DNA of 64,000 nucleotides from Phylloscopus collybita (taxonomy: Eukaryota; Chordata; Aves; Passeriformes; Phylloscopidae), in contig JAJNNQ010000002.1 in NCBI GenBank assembly GCA_027886175.1, forward strand, positions 11,094,001 through 11,158,000. The letters are read 5' to 3'. Below the pieces are notes generated by a model. That model saw only the letters and a program-made list of their open reading frames with translations. It ran no database searches and had not been told where the DNA came from. Numbering within the stretch: position 1 is the stretch's first letter; the number at the start of each line of letters is the position of its first letter. Both the position numbers and the translations under genes were made by a program. Below are positions 25,491 to 36,598 of this stretch, one piece after another.

Positions 25491-26148
25491 CAGCCCAGCT
25501 TTGAACATTTCCAGGGATGAAGTATCCACCACCTCTCTGGGCATCCAGTTCCAGTGCCTCACCATCCTCACAGTAAAGAATTTCTTCCTTATATCTAATT
25601 CAGACTTACCCTGTTTCAGTGTAAAGTTGTCCTATCACAATAATCCCTTGGAAACATCCCTCTATGTCTTCCTTGTAGGGTCCCTTACTGGAAGGCTGAA
25701 GGTGTTCCTCTACCCTTCTCTTCTCCAGGTTGAACAACCCTAATTTTCTCAGCCTTTTCTCACAGGAGAGGTGCTCAATCCTTCTAATCATCATCGTGGT
25801 CTCCTCTGGATTCCAACACATCCATGTCTTTCCTGTGCTGAGGGCCCCAGAGCTGATGCAGTGCTGCAGGTAGGGTCTCATGACAGCAAAGGGGCAGAAT
25901 CCTCTCTTGTCCTGCTGCCCAGGGTGCTTTTGATGCAGCTGTTTGGCTTTGGGGCTTCAAACACACATTGCTGGATCATGTCCAGCCTCTCATTCACCAT
26001 CACCCTCAAGTCATTCTCAGCAGGGCTGCTCTTGATCTCTTCATCCCCCAGCCTGTTCCAGGTATTGTCCTGACCCAGGTGCAGCACCTTGCACTTAGCC
26101 TTTTAAATCTCATGAGGTTCCCATTTTCTCTTCCAGTCTGGCATATAA
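25491..26148 (-). mobile_element. CR1 LINE fragment, antisense (second arm of head-to-head pair)
   Basis: Reverse-complement CR1 landmarks run in order: CATTTCCAGGGATGAAG, CCACCTCTCTGGGCATCCAG, AAGAATTTCTTCCTTA, CTTCTCTTCTCCAGGTTGAA, ACAGGAGAGGTGCTCAATCC, TTTTGATGCAGC, CCCAGGTGCAGCACCTTGCA and CATGAGGTTCCCA. This covers the 3' untranslated region and the last part of the second open reading frame. Frames up to 117 codons on either strand here are CR1 debris. The part near 25700-25790 is complementary to the sense fragment upstream. Confidence 0.9.
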
Positions 26149-26149
26149 A

Positions 26150-29100
26150 ATGAGGAAATGGTTGAAACATTAAAAAAGACTCTGGAAGTAACCACCTCAA
26201 AGTTCAGTGGGGGCTCTTCCAGTCAACTGAAATGTGCTCCTGGGCTGGGAGCATTAGCTCCCTGTGTCTCTGAGCACCCAATTATGAAAGGTCTTTTTTT
26301 CATTTTGTTTATCAGAACTAGTTGAGAAAAAAGGAAATGACACTTCAGAAAATTGTTTCTCAGACCAAACCCCAAAATTTTACAGTCAAGAACTGAAACT
26401 TCTTCTCTATCTTTGGACATTGTAATATTGGCATTACTGAAAGTTTCACTGCTCGAAAAAAAAAATAACAGCAGAAAGGGCAACCAGCATTTGAAAGATT
26501 CCCAGCAAAAACAAGCCAAACCTGAAATACTTTACAGTAGGTTTTAGATTTCATTAATCCATTTTTCCATATATTACTTGTTAAAGCCTCTAGAGCTCCA
26601 AATCAGAACTTCAGATTGGAAACTGTCATCAGTCCTTGAAAGGTTTTAGAGGGAATAAGAAGTTTTTAACTATTGAAAATTTCCATGGAGCTATTGCATT
26701 AAAGCAAGAAATTAATTGCATATAGCTGCAGATTTATTAATTGTGCACAATTACATGACAAAATATTCCCTACTGAAAACTTATGCTCACATCACCATGG
26801 GTACATCTCACAGAGCTCTGTGCTAATATGAGGTTCCTACAGGTTGGCTTTTGCATTTCTTACAGAACAAGAGCCTACTCTTTAGCGCAGAAGCAGGTCC
26901 TTGTGTGTGATGTGAATTCCTCAAAGACTTTTTCCATGTTGTTTACTTAGATCACGAGACCATCTTTCTCTATTAAAGTTGAATTACTAATTATGTCTTA
27001 GCTGAGTCCACACATTGTAATACATGCATTGAACCTGTCAAACAGTAAATTGAAAAACAAATGTAATTACAAAGAAGCAACTTTTGAATATGTCTGGCAT
27101 TGAACACATTTTTTACCTTTTTATTATTTATTATTTTATTATTTTTCAAACTCAGAAAGAAATGTAATTTTAAGGTTTTTCAAGAATTTGAGGTTATTTG
27201 TTATGAATTTGAAACAAACGGAGAACCAGAGCTTCTTTAGTTAAGATAATTATAGATGCTACTAAGATCTAAATAATCATACAGGGAATTTAAAAGTCAG
27301 CAAAAGAGACTGGGAAAAAAACCTACCTCTTAGAACATGGGTACAAAGAAAGCAAGTAATCTCACGTTTGAATGTGACCATGTGTTCATGGAATATTGGA
27401 CTGCTTTACACTGGAAATTTGCCTCAGATGAAACTGACTGTAGTTCTGAATGGCAATGAAATCATGGCTGGTAATCACCAGTGGGAATTTTTTTTCCTGC
27501 TGGCTGGAATCCCAGAGCTCAACAGAAGAATAAAACAAGCAAGTCCAGCATTTAAAATTACATTGGAATACGGATCTATTTGAAAGCTGTCTGGAGTCTG
27601 ACCTGCTAATTAACTCTTACTTTAAGAATTTAAAAGGAAGATGGGACTTCTGTGGGTGTGATGTCTGCTACCCTACAATATTCATGTTAAAGCAGCAAAA
27701 AGGAAATGCCATACTAGAGAACGGCAGAATATGCTTCTTACTGATTCTCTTCTGCCTTCACCACAGAAATGAAACTTATCTGAGTGAAACAGCTTATGAA
27801 AAAATCCCCCACACCCAGTTGATTTTATATATAGCTCTTACTTGAGATCTCGTCAAAGAGAAGAAAAGCCTATTTGATATTCAGCTACCTCTTCAAAATA
27901 TGTTTTCGCATCAGTAAAGCACAAAACATTTGGAGATGGTCACATTTCACTTCTTAATGGACCTGATCTGGCATAACACTTGGGACCATTCCAGAATAAA
28001 TTATTGAGAGCAATTTTTTTCAGACATAATTCTTGAGTCCTTCAATAGATTACTAAAATAAAATAACAACAAATAAAGCACCAAATAAAAAAACCCACCT
28101 TTTTTATATTAATTGAAGATACTTTAAATTTGATTTTCTCAAATAGTTCATGAAATCCATTAATTTTAAAATCTTCTTATGGTTCATTCTGTTATTAATA
28201 CTGCTAATTCATTTTTTTCTTTAAGACCTTAATCCTGTTTCAGTGGTCAGAGATCTCACCTACATGATAGATTAATTTGGAATATATTATTGAATTCTGG
28301 AGTATATTTATTTAATTAACTAAGATTAGACATGCAAGTGAGTTGAAACCTATAGAAAAATTCTTATTGGAATCCAGTATAACAAAGTTGGGGTTTTTTT
28401 AAATGTTAAATGAATTATACAAGTGTAACCATCTTCAGCTGAATTAACTGAATATGAGTGATGATATCCTTTTCACACATAAAAAGACTTAGACATCTAC
28501 TGCAATTTATCATAATACCCCCTTAACACTAAGGAGATCTGAATATTTAGAGCAGTAATGTGTCACTGTATAATTGCCAAGATAATTTGTGCTCTGCATA
28601 GCACCCAAGAACTGCAAATCCTAATTCACTTATTTTCTATTTGTCTTTGTCTCCTGAAGAATCGTTTGGTTCCTAAATCCTCCCTGTGACTTTCAAAAGT
28701 AGTCTTAAAAGTTAGACAAATTTATGGTTATTTTATTCCAAATGAGTTCCTAACATGCATGGCTGCTGAAATTACAGAAACTGAGAAAATGATCCACTCT
28801 GTATATTGTCAGAACCTAATATTCATGGGGAACTGAACATGTTCAAATCCTCAAAGAGCAAATTCTAAAATGAAAACATTTGCTCTGCAAATAGCAGCAT
28901 TTTGGAGGGTATGGAAAGGACATTCTGGATTGTAACTTGCATCCTTTTTGGATGGTTCATATTAACAGCCTCACTGAAAAGACTAAAGGGTACCACCAGT
29001 GTAAACAAAACCTGTGTGAAACAAACAACCAATTCATATTTAGGGAGCTATAAGTAATCGAATGGGCAATGGAGCACGCTGTGAAAATTATAAGATTTGC

Positions 29101-30175
29101 ATACTTTTCTGAGAACTTCGGAGTTAACCCACAGTGGCTCTCCTGGTCACAACACTGCAGTAGCAACACTGGATATATTATCCTTTTATGTCAAAGGAGA
29201 TTTCAAAATCTGTTGTTAGTCCTGTACTATTAATTAATCTGACAGACAGCCCTTTGCAAGCTGGATGTAAAAGACTTCAGAGGCAGCTGATATCAGCTGG
29301 TGGAGAGGACAAGTCACCAGCTTAGAAGAGCTGCATCCACTTAGGTTGTAATACTTGTCTCCAGTATAATTTTGTGCTTCTGTGTGTGTATGTACATATT
29401 TACATACATATTTACTCTAAATATAGGTGTGTAATTAAGCTTTCTAATGTTTATGGTGCAAGTGTTTAAAAGGAGAAAAGACCAGCTATAAAATACCTTC
29501 ATTGTGGCACAAAATTGATTAAATACATTAAAATAACAGCAAAAATATACATCAAGTGCAATTTAATGTAACATTTCTTGCTCTTTTGGGGAATTTCATT
29601 CTTTCTGAGCAAGATTAAATACTGTGAACTGTGGAACAATATTCTCAATAACGATAAAAGCATAGAAGTACAAAGGCTGACTGATATGATGAATGATGTC
29701 TGACTGAAAAAGTCAGGGATCCTGTGAAAAATTATGCAACTGAAACTGATGGCAGGGTTAAAAAAGACTGGCTGAGTGATGAGCACCATGTAAAGGGACT
29801 CAAGTTTCCAAGCCTGAGACACTTTTGAAGAACACAAGTGATGAATGCACATAGAAGTTGAGGTAAGGAATAAAAATTGCAGGAGCAATTCCAAATTTTT
29901 CAAATCATAATTTTGTTTATTTCTTGGCTTTGTCCTTCTAAGACTTTCCAGCTAATGATTGATTTTGCTTCTTTCTTTCTTTCTTGTTTTTGACCTTTAA
30001 GCCCAAATTAGAATGTAGAGAATTTGAGAAATGGTTAAGATAAAAAAACCTTCTGTAAGGCCAAGTGTATAACATAATGCAGTTTTTTTACTCATTACTT
30101 AGATCAAAACTGAAATTTTAAGTTCTTAATTTCCATTTTAAGATTCTAAAATAGTGAGGGCTTGGAGCAATTTAG
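26150..30175. other. No gene recognised; AT-rich unique sequence
   Basis: I see no recognisable exon or element in this 4-kb stretch. A minus-strand frame of 134 codons (29499-29903) is hydrophobic because the strand is T-rich and shows no known motif. TTA-rich microsatellite sequence lies near 27118-27150. Confidence 0.5.
29284..29299. repeat. 16-bp perfect palindrome of paired E-boxes
   Basis: CAGCTGATATCAGCTG is perfectly self-complementary and contains two CAGCTG E-box hexamers flanking GATATC's centre. Whether it binds a bHLH factor is not shown by the sequence. Confidence 0.6.
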
Positions 30176-30179
30176 TTTG

Positions 30180-30705
30180 GGAAGAATATTGGCTGGCCAT
30201 CTGATCTAACCATTTCCCAAGACAAAACCTCAATCTTCAAAAGTTAGATCAGGTTTTCTCCAGCTCTTGTGTTGTCCACATTTTATTATCTCTACAAATG
30301 GAGATGCCAAAACCTCTACAGACAACCCTTTTGACCAAGGTCTTGGTGAAATAAAAATTTAAATATCCAGTGAGAGTTTCCATTGCTCCACTGCTTTTCT
30401 TTTGCCTTATTTCTAAGTGTTTCTGAGGTTAGCCTGACAGACTTCTCTTCAGGCTGAATGGTTCCAGCTCTCCCAGCATCTTCTCAATGTTCCAAGACAT
30501 TAATGACCATCACAGACCCCAACTAAACTTATTCCAGTTTGTTCATGTCTCTCTCAAACTAGGGAAGGATCAATTCCTTGTAACTCATGCTCTGCCCAGT
30601 GTGGCCCAGGATGCTGGTGGCTTTCTCTGCTGTAAGAGAGTTTTTCTGGCTGACATTCTACTTTGTGTCCACAAGGAGTTCCAGGTCCTTTTATTCACAG
30701 GAATG
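30180..30705 (-). mobile_element. Old, diverged CR1 LINE fragment, antisense
   Basis: The match to antisense CR1 is weaker than elsewhere but ordered. Blocks include CATCTGATCTAACCATTTCC, CTTCAGGCTGAATGGTTCCA, GCTCTCCCAGCATCTTCTCA, GTGGCCCAGGATGCTGGTGG, CTTTCTCTGCTGTAAGAG and GGAGTTCCAGGTCCTTTTATT. The divergence suggests an older insertion than the other CR1 copies here. Confidence 0.7.
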
Positions 30706-30709
30706 TGAA

Positions 30710-32478
30710 GACTTACCTGGCACACTTTCAAAATATTTTAGAGAAGGAGGTAATTTTATACCCGTCAGATACAACAGTAGAGGTGATACTCTAGGGCTAT
30801 CAAAAGCATCCCACTGTGTAATGAAGAAACTCTAAAAAGTGTTTGAATTTGCACTTAGCCTGCTAAATTTTTATTTCTACCTTGCTGATGGACAAACTGC
30901 ATATCTCTTTTATTCCTATTTACAGTTGTTCAAAATTAATTTTAAATACATAATTTTTTCCCTGATACGCAATGCAGTATCAAATATTATAACATAAATT
31001 AGGGCATATTTATAATGTAGAAACATCACAGGTACACAGCACATGAAAAAAAGCTTTATATTTCAGTATTCCTTAGGTATGAGGTATGCACTGTACATTT
31101 CACTTTCTGTTTAGCAATATAGAAGTAAGGTAAAATCTGCACTTCCAGGGGAAGTAAAGGAAGTGGTTTGCACCAACTTAAACTACTAATAAAAGACCAA
31201 TATTCCTCCCCCTCTTCCCTCTGAATGACTATCAAAATCAAAAGCACAGAGGAAAAACTGTAGCTGTAAGAGGCTTCATGCATAAGAAACAGATGTAGAT
31301 AACTTTCATATACTAAAGATATAGCATATAATTCTAAAATGTTACAGAACAACTACATTGAAAAGCTATATTACAATAATATTCCACTGGGGAATAGTTT
31401 TATAATTCCCCATAAAGCTTTCAAGTCCCTTGTTGTTATTTTCAAATTATGCTATCTCTGTCAGTAATATGCTAAGACATTAAAGAAAAATCCAATAAAT
31501 GTTTCATAAAACTATGCAAATTAACTAGACTTAATCTTCCAGCATCTATGAAATTTTATATAGTAGCTGTAGTTACAATTAAGTTTAATGTCAGAGGCCA
31601 GCTCTGCAGAAGTGCAAGTGAAAGTTTCATTGGCTGTATTACAAACCTAACACTTAGACAGGTTACAGATGGAATGGTGGCGTCATAAGGCATGAAAAAC
31701 AATAAGGCTATACCAGCCTCACACTGCTAACAAAGTTCTAGGGAGAGAAGTTAATAGTACAGAGGTCTTGACCGTCTCCTGTGCTGGCAAAAATGCCAAC
31801 AGCACATTTCTGAAACATGCACTGATGAAAATTGTTTCACCTACTTAATAATAAAGGAAAAGAAAAATATATGGAGAATGGTTATGAATATCACAACCTT
31901 AAATCTATACATTTGGTCTCACTTTCCAAAATGAAGTCTTCTTTATCCTGCTGGCTGTAATTACAAGATTAAAACTGTGATCTCAGTCTCACAGGTGTGT
32001 CTGTCATGAGCTCTCCTGAAATACGTTGGTCTTATGTGTATTTAAAGATTTGGTTCATTATACAGAACTCTGTGTTCTCTGTTGCAGAAACACAAACTAC
32101 CACAGATCTTTCTTGCACTTTAGGTCTTTTCCTTCCTTGCAGACACATAGACAAACACACATTCTCCACATGAACATAAAAATATACGTCCTTTCAGAGA
32201 ACTAGCAATTGACATTAAAAAAAAGCAACTAGAACACGCTCTCAGGAAGATATGCAATACAGGCTTCATGGAAAGCTTTACTTAGAAGCCAGAAAACTTC
32301 ACTGGATTCAGGATAATTTTGCTAACAATGAGATCAGGAGACCTGGACTAAATTAAATCTAAGTTTATACCCTGATAAACCTTGCTTTTACATTTTTTTC
32401 TTTGTTGATTAGAATGCATAATAATGTTGATCAATTTTCTCAGTCATACTGACACCATGATATGTTAAAATCTTATTA
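30710..32478. other. No gene recognised; AT-rich unique sequence
   Basis: Nothing recognisable is visible, including no exon, repeat family or RNA gene. Confidence 0.5.
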
Positions 32479-32479
32479 T

Positions 32480-32943
32480 AAAATATCCTGAGCTGGAAGG
32501 GATCCACAATAATCATTGAGTCTTCTTTACACAGGACCACTCCAAAAAGCCCATCGTGTGCCCAAAAGCATTGTCCAAATGCTTCTTGAACTCTTAGGGC
32601 CATAACTACTTCCCTGGTGATCCCATTCCAATGCCCAACACCCAACATGGAGAATATTTAACTAATATCCAACCTAAACTTCCCCTGACTCAGCTTCAGG
32701 CCATTCCCTCGGGTCCTGTCCCTGTCACCACAGAGCAGAGATCAGTGCCTGCCCCTCCCCTTCCCCTCACAGGACGCTGTCACTGCAGGGAGCTCTGCCC
32801 TCAGCCTCCTCTTCTCCAGGCTGAGCAGACCAAGTGACCTCACCTGCTCCTCAAAAGGCTTCCCCTCAAGGTCCTTTACCATCTTTGTAGCTATCCTTTG
32901 GATGCTATCTACCAGCTTTATATCCTTCTTACACCGTGGCACC
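32480..32943 (-). mobile_element. CR1 LINE, antisense, part 1 (interrupted by LTR)
   Basis: Antisense CR1 landmarks run from the 3' end inwards: GAGCTGGAAGGGATCCACAA, CATTGTCCAAATGCTTCTTG, ACTTCCCTGGTGATCCCATT, TAATATCCAACCTAAACTTC, CATTCCCTCGGGTCCTGTCC, CTCCTCTTCTCCAGGCTGAG, GGCTTCCCCTCAAGG and TATCCTTCTTACACCGTGGC. The element then stops in mid-sentence at 32943 and resumes at 33461 with the next expected CR1 text, after the LTR. Confidence 0.92.
32939..32943. repeat. Target-site duplication GCACC, left copy
   Basis: GCACC directly precedes the LTR. The same five bases follow it at 33456-33460. Removing the LTR and one copy restores continuous CR1 text, which supports the exact insertion point. 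Confidence 0.88.
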
Positions 32944-33455
32944 TGACACTGGCCAGTAGGTCCCCAGCCAGCTTGGATTCCCGGCCATGCCAGGGGCCAC
33001 TCTCGAATCTGCCCACAGTCTCAGGTATCATGCAGAACAAGGCTGTTCTTCAAGGGCAAACAGGTGTTGCAGTGTCTAGGTTTCAGAGCAAGGATCAGAG
33101 AAGGCTCTTTTCCATATGGTTTCTCAGAGATCTTTATTCCCCAAGACGGGAGGATGAAAAAGAAGCCGAACAAAGCCTGTGCGCTCACTTTTAACCCAGG
33201 GGACAGAGGGCACGGGGCAGAAAGGTGATTGGCCCCAGGCTGGACTGACAGGTATTTTTTTATAACATAGGGCAAGCTCAGGAGGGAAATGGACAGCTGA
33301 CCGAAGCTTCCAGAGCAAGGGCAGGGTCAGGAGAGATGGACAGAGGGACAGGGGAGGAGATGCCTTTGGGTGGTACCTGATTTACCGGGGGGGAAGCAGG
33401 GATGAGACATTGGAATACATAACTCCAAAACAGCTTAACAAAGCCCACCACCACA
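32944..33455 (-). mobile_element. Solo endogenous retrovirus LTR nested in CR1
   Basis: This 512-bp insert splits one CR1 copy. It starts TGACACTGG and ends CCACCACCACA on +, so both ends have the TG...CA form, and it is flanked by GCACC at 32939-32943 and again at 33456-33460. On the minus strand it reads as an ordered LTR: a CCAAT box, about 35 bases later a TTAAAAG TATA-like box, and about 55 bases later AATAAA. No retroviral coding remnants are present, so it is a solo LTR left by recombination between two LTRs. A 5-bp duplication would suit an ERVL-like or other 5-bp-integrating group, but the family is not identified. Confidence 0.9.
33133..33232 (-). promoter_or_regulatory. LTR promoter and polyadenylation signals
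   Basis: Read on the minus strand, CCAAT lies at 33232-33228, TTAAAA at 33194-33189 and AATAAA at 33138-33133. The order and spacing match a retroviral U3 promoter followed by the R-region poly(A) signal. A further TATAAAAAA lies upstream on the same strand near 33265-33255, before the CCAAT box, so the main start is not certain. No transcript is shown. Confidence 0.65.
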
Positions 33456-33460
33456 GCACC
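33456..33460. repeat. Target-site duplication GCACC, right copy
   Basis: This is the second copy of the 5-bp duplication made on LTR integration. CR1 text resumes with AAAAAACTGCCCCCAGCACT immediately after. Confidence 0.88.
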
Positions 33461-33728
33461 AAAAAACTGCCCCCAGCACTCCAGGTGAGGCCACCCCAGC
33501 CCAGAGCAGAGCAGGACAATCCCCTCCCTTGCCCAGCTGCTGGTGCTGTGCCTGATGCCCTCAGGACACTGTTGGCCCTCCTGGCTGCCAGGGCACTGCT
33601 GACTTGTGTTCAACTTCCACCAGGCCCCCCAGGGCTCTTTCCACAGCTGGGCTACTCCCCAGCCTCTTGTTCCCCAGTCTTCTGTGCATACTGGATTGCC
33701 TACACCAGGTGCAGAATCTGGCTTATGT
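33461..33728 (-). mobile_element. CR1 LINE, antisense, part 2 (after LTR)
   Basis: The text continues the interrupted CR1: CTGCCCCCAGCACTCCAGG, TGAGGCCACC, GAGCAGGACAATCCCCTCCC, TTGCCCAGCTGCTGGTGCTG, CCTCCTGGCTGCCAGGGCAC and CCAGGTGCAGAATCTGGC. It fades out at about 33728 (5' truncation of the element). Frames of 109 and 155 codons crossing the LTR and this part are not genes. Confidence 0.92.
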
Positions 33729-36579
33729 GGCTCATCTAGCTGCAACTGAGCTGTTATGATTCCTATGTCAGCCTTGTGCTGACAGAATTTTGGTCTATAA
33801 CCAAAGAAGTTTCACAACAGAACTGCAGTAAACTTAACTACGTGTTTGAAAATGAGATAATTGTACTTCTTAAAAAGGAGTAGTGAACACCACCAAATAG
33901 AGTGATCTTGGAGGTTCCTCAGGTAGTTTTCCCTGCCTGTGAACCCTATTGCCTAATGGCTTAGTTCTTGAGCTTCCCCAGGCTCTGATCTCCAATCCAC
34001 TGTCACCATAGCAAGTCTGTCTCTGCAGAACACCTCCAACACTGTTTCAGCATGTTCTGTCTTTTTATTGTCTGCACATGCCCTCACACCAAGCCCAGCA
34101 TTCCCTCATCTATCTGAGCAGGAAAAGGAAAGTAAATAAGTGCATGTCTGTGCGGGTGTTAAATGACCCTGTACAAGACACAATGACACAAAGAAAATAT
34201 GAAGTGTAGCTATTGCCCATATCTAGTCCTTTAAGTAACCAATGGGAAAACCTATATTAAGTCATGAAATCACTGTCTTACATGATGCTGATAGAGCAAC
34301 AGTGTTTATCAGCAGTTACATGAAACTCTTAGTAAAAATTACTTGGAATCAATTTTCAGAGTCTTTTAGACCTCAATAATGCCAGGGTTTCTTTGTTTGA
34401 GTGTTGCAAACTAGAATCCATAATCAGTCATTAAGACCAAAAATTCTGATGTATATGACCATGTTGTCTGATATTATAATAATTCTTACAAAGAGGAATT
34501 TCTAAGTGTGAGAAAGTATTTCCTGCACATCCCTCACTACCTCTTCCGAAGTGCTTTTTAAAAGGTTACGTGTATTACATGTATCCATGCTACTGGTATT
34601 CACTGGAAAAGTTTCAAATATCTAAGCATAGAAATCATGAAGGTAAAATATGTCCATAGGTGGTTATGCACACAGACCAATGGTAAAATCTTTAAACAAA
34701 GATCTAATAAAACAAAAAAATAGGTAACAAGTCTGAACTACTCCACACTGATGATCACTATGTTACACAAGACAAAACAGCTGAAAAAGAAAATCCACTC
34801 TGTCCATATAATTCCTCTATAAAACATATATAACATATACAACATCACTAGAAAACTCTTTAAAAAAATTCATTAAACAAAATGAAAATGCAGACTAATT
34901 TCTGAGCCTGGAATTCATGTTCTAAACTTTCAAAGATGTTGACATTCTAGACTGTAAGTTTTGACCCCCTACTAGTAGTAATCACAAAACACTCACGTTA
35001 TAAGATGGATCTCTGTTGTAACTTACATTTATCTACCTTAACTGAATCCTAAAAGACACAGAATTCTTCCCCATTGAATAATTTGCCCATTGTCTTGACT
35101 GCCCATGAATTTCTCAGATAGGCAATTCATGTTGCTGATCACAAGTGACATTATACACTAGTTGTCATGTAATGCATTTAAACTTGCCTTTTACTGTACA
35201 ATGCAAATGTGTTTTCTCTGAGCATTCTGAGTGCAACTTCACAGCCAGGCAGGAAATGGGATAATTGGTTAAAGAGATTCACAGTGCACCATTAGTATTT
35301 TTATTACTGCTGTAATTTTATTGTGTATTTGACTTACGAGGGAGAGGAAAAAATGAAAAGGCATTCTGATCTATCCAGTTCCACTAAAATGCTTTGCAAC
35401 CAGAAATTAAAGTGCTGACAAAGACACTATAATGAACCTTAGGAATAATCATGAATATTTTTCCCGATTTTGCATTTCTATCAGTCTCAGCAAGGGAAGA
35501 AATACTACAAGAGTATGTTTTCTACCAGCACTTGGAGCTGTATTAGGAGTTGAAACCATTATAAATGTTCTCATTAAAACCTTATTTGGATAAGGAAAAA
35601 GAAAATTCTTACAGAACTAAGAATACTAACTGAAGAAACTTAACTTTGAATATAGAAAGTTTCTGTGGCAAGTTGCCTAGTTGAAACTGTAAGTTTGTAT
35701 TCTCCTTCACAATTTTTATAGCATCTTTCTGCAGTTTCCTTTACTGTGGCATTCTGTGTGGCATATTGTATGTTCTAAGAGATAACTGTTAGTCAGATCC
35801 AGGTTTTTTTTACTCAGACATAATGCCTACAGAAAACAATGGGGTCTGCCAGAGCAAGTGTAAAATGGAGGATAAGGCATGCTGGGAGAAACATCAGAGG
35901 AATTCAAACAGTGATGGAGAGCTGAAAATTGAGAAGATGCAAAATACACATTTATTTCCCTCATGCATGTTTGTATTGCAACCTTTTCCAGCTGCTTTAG
36001 AAACAACCACAGATTTAGAATGTCTATGCAATACCAGCTATTTACATCTCATTCCCCTTTGACAGGGTTAAGAGGCTGCATTTTTGTGGCAATCTAAATA
36101 GAGGAAAATTGAAATTAAGTACAATATTGAAACTCGCTAATCAGATTAAAAAATAGATATAAAATATTGCATGTTACTAGAAAAATATTAGTATTTGTTA
36201 TTAGATAGATGGAACTTTCTGTGTGAGTCAACAACAGTCTGAATCAGTCTGTGAAAAGCAACGTTGTCTCAGGACAATTAGTCAGATCCAGACTGGACAA
36301 ATATAGTCTAATAAATCTCAGGGTGGTGACTGTGATTCAAAATGCACTCTTGGTGGCAGGGACAAAGAATAAAAACAGTCCTGGTCAAATGACCAGCTTG
36401 TGATAGCAGACGGTAAGCCACACATGACTTTAGAGGGCAAACAAGAATGAGTCAGTACTGCTCATTTTCAGATCTTGAAAGGGTTGCAATGGACAGCTGG
36501 AAGGGCTTTGAGAGCTAGCAAAAATCCCACAAGTAGTTTCTACTGATATTTCATTTTTTGTTGCATTTTCTATTAAATT

Positions 36580-36598
36580 AAAAAAAAAAAAAAAAAAA
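36580..36598. repeat. Poly-A tract (19 A)
   Basis: This is an uninterrupted A run followed by a G and a further short A run. No retroposed gene body is recognisable upstream. Confidence 0.92.

Noticed and set aside
29499..29903. A 134-codon hydrophobic minus-strand frame, considered as a membrane protein
   Set aside because: The hydrophobicity follows from a T-rich strand. No membrane-protein family motif, splice context or upstream signals could be seen.
33278..33745. A 155-codon minus-strand frame, one of the longest in the window
   Set aside because: It crosses the boundary between the solo LTR and the CR1 remnant, so it is a chance frame through two unrelated mobile elements.
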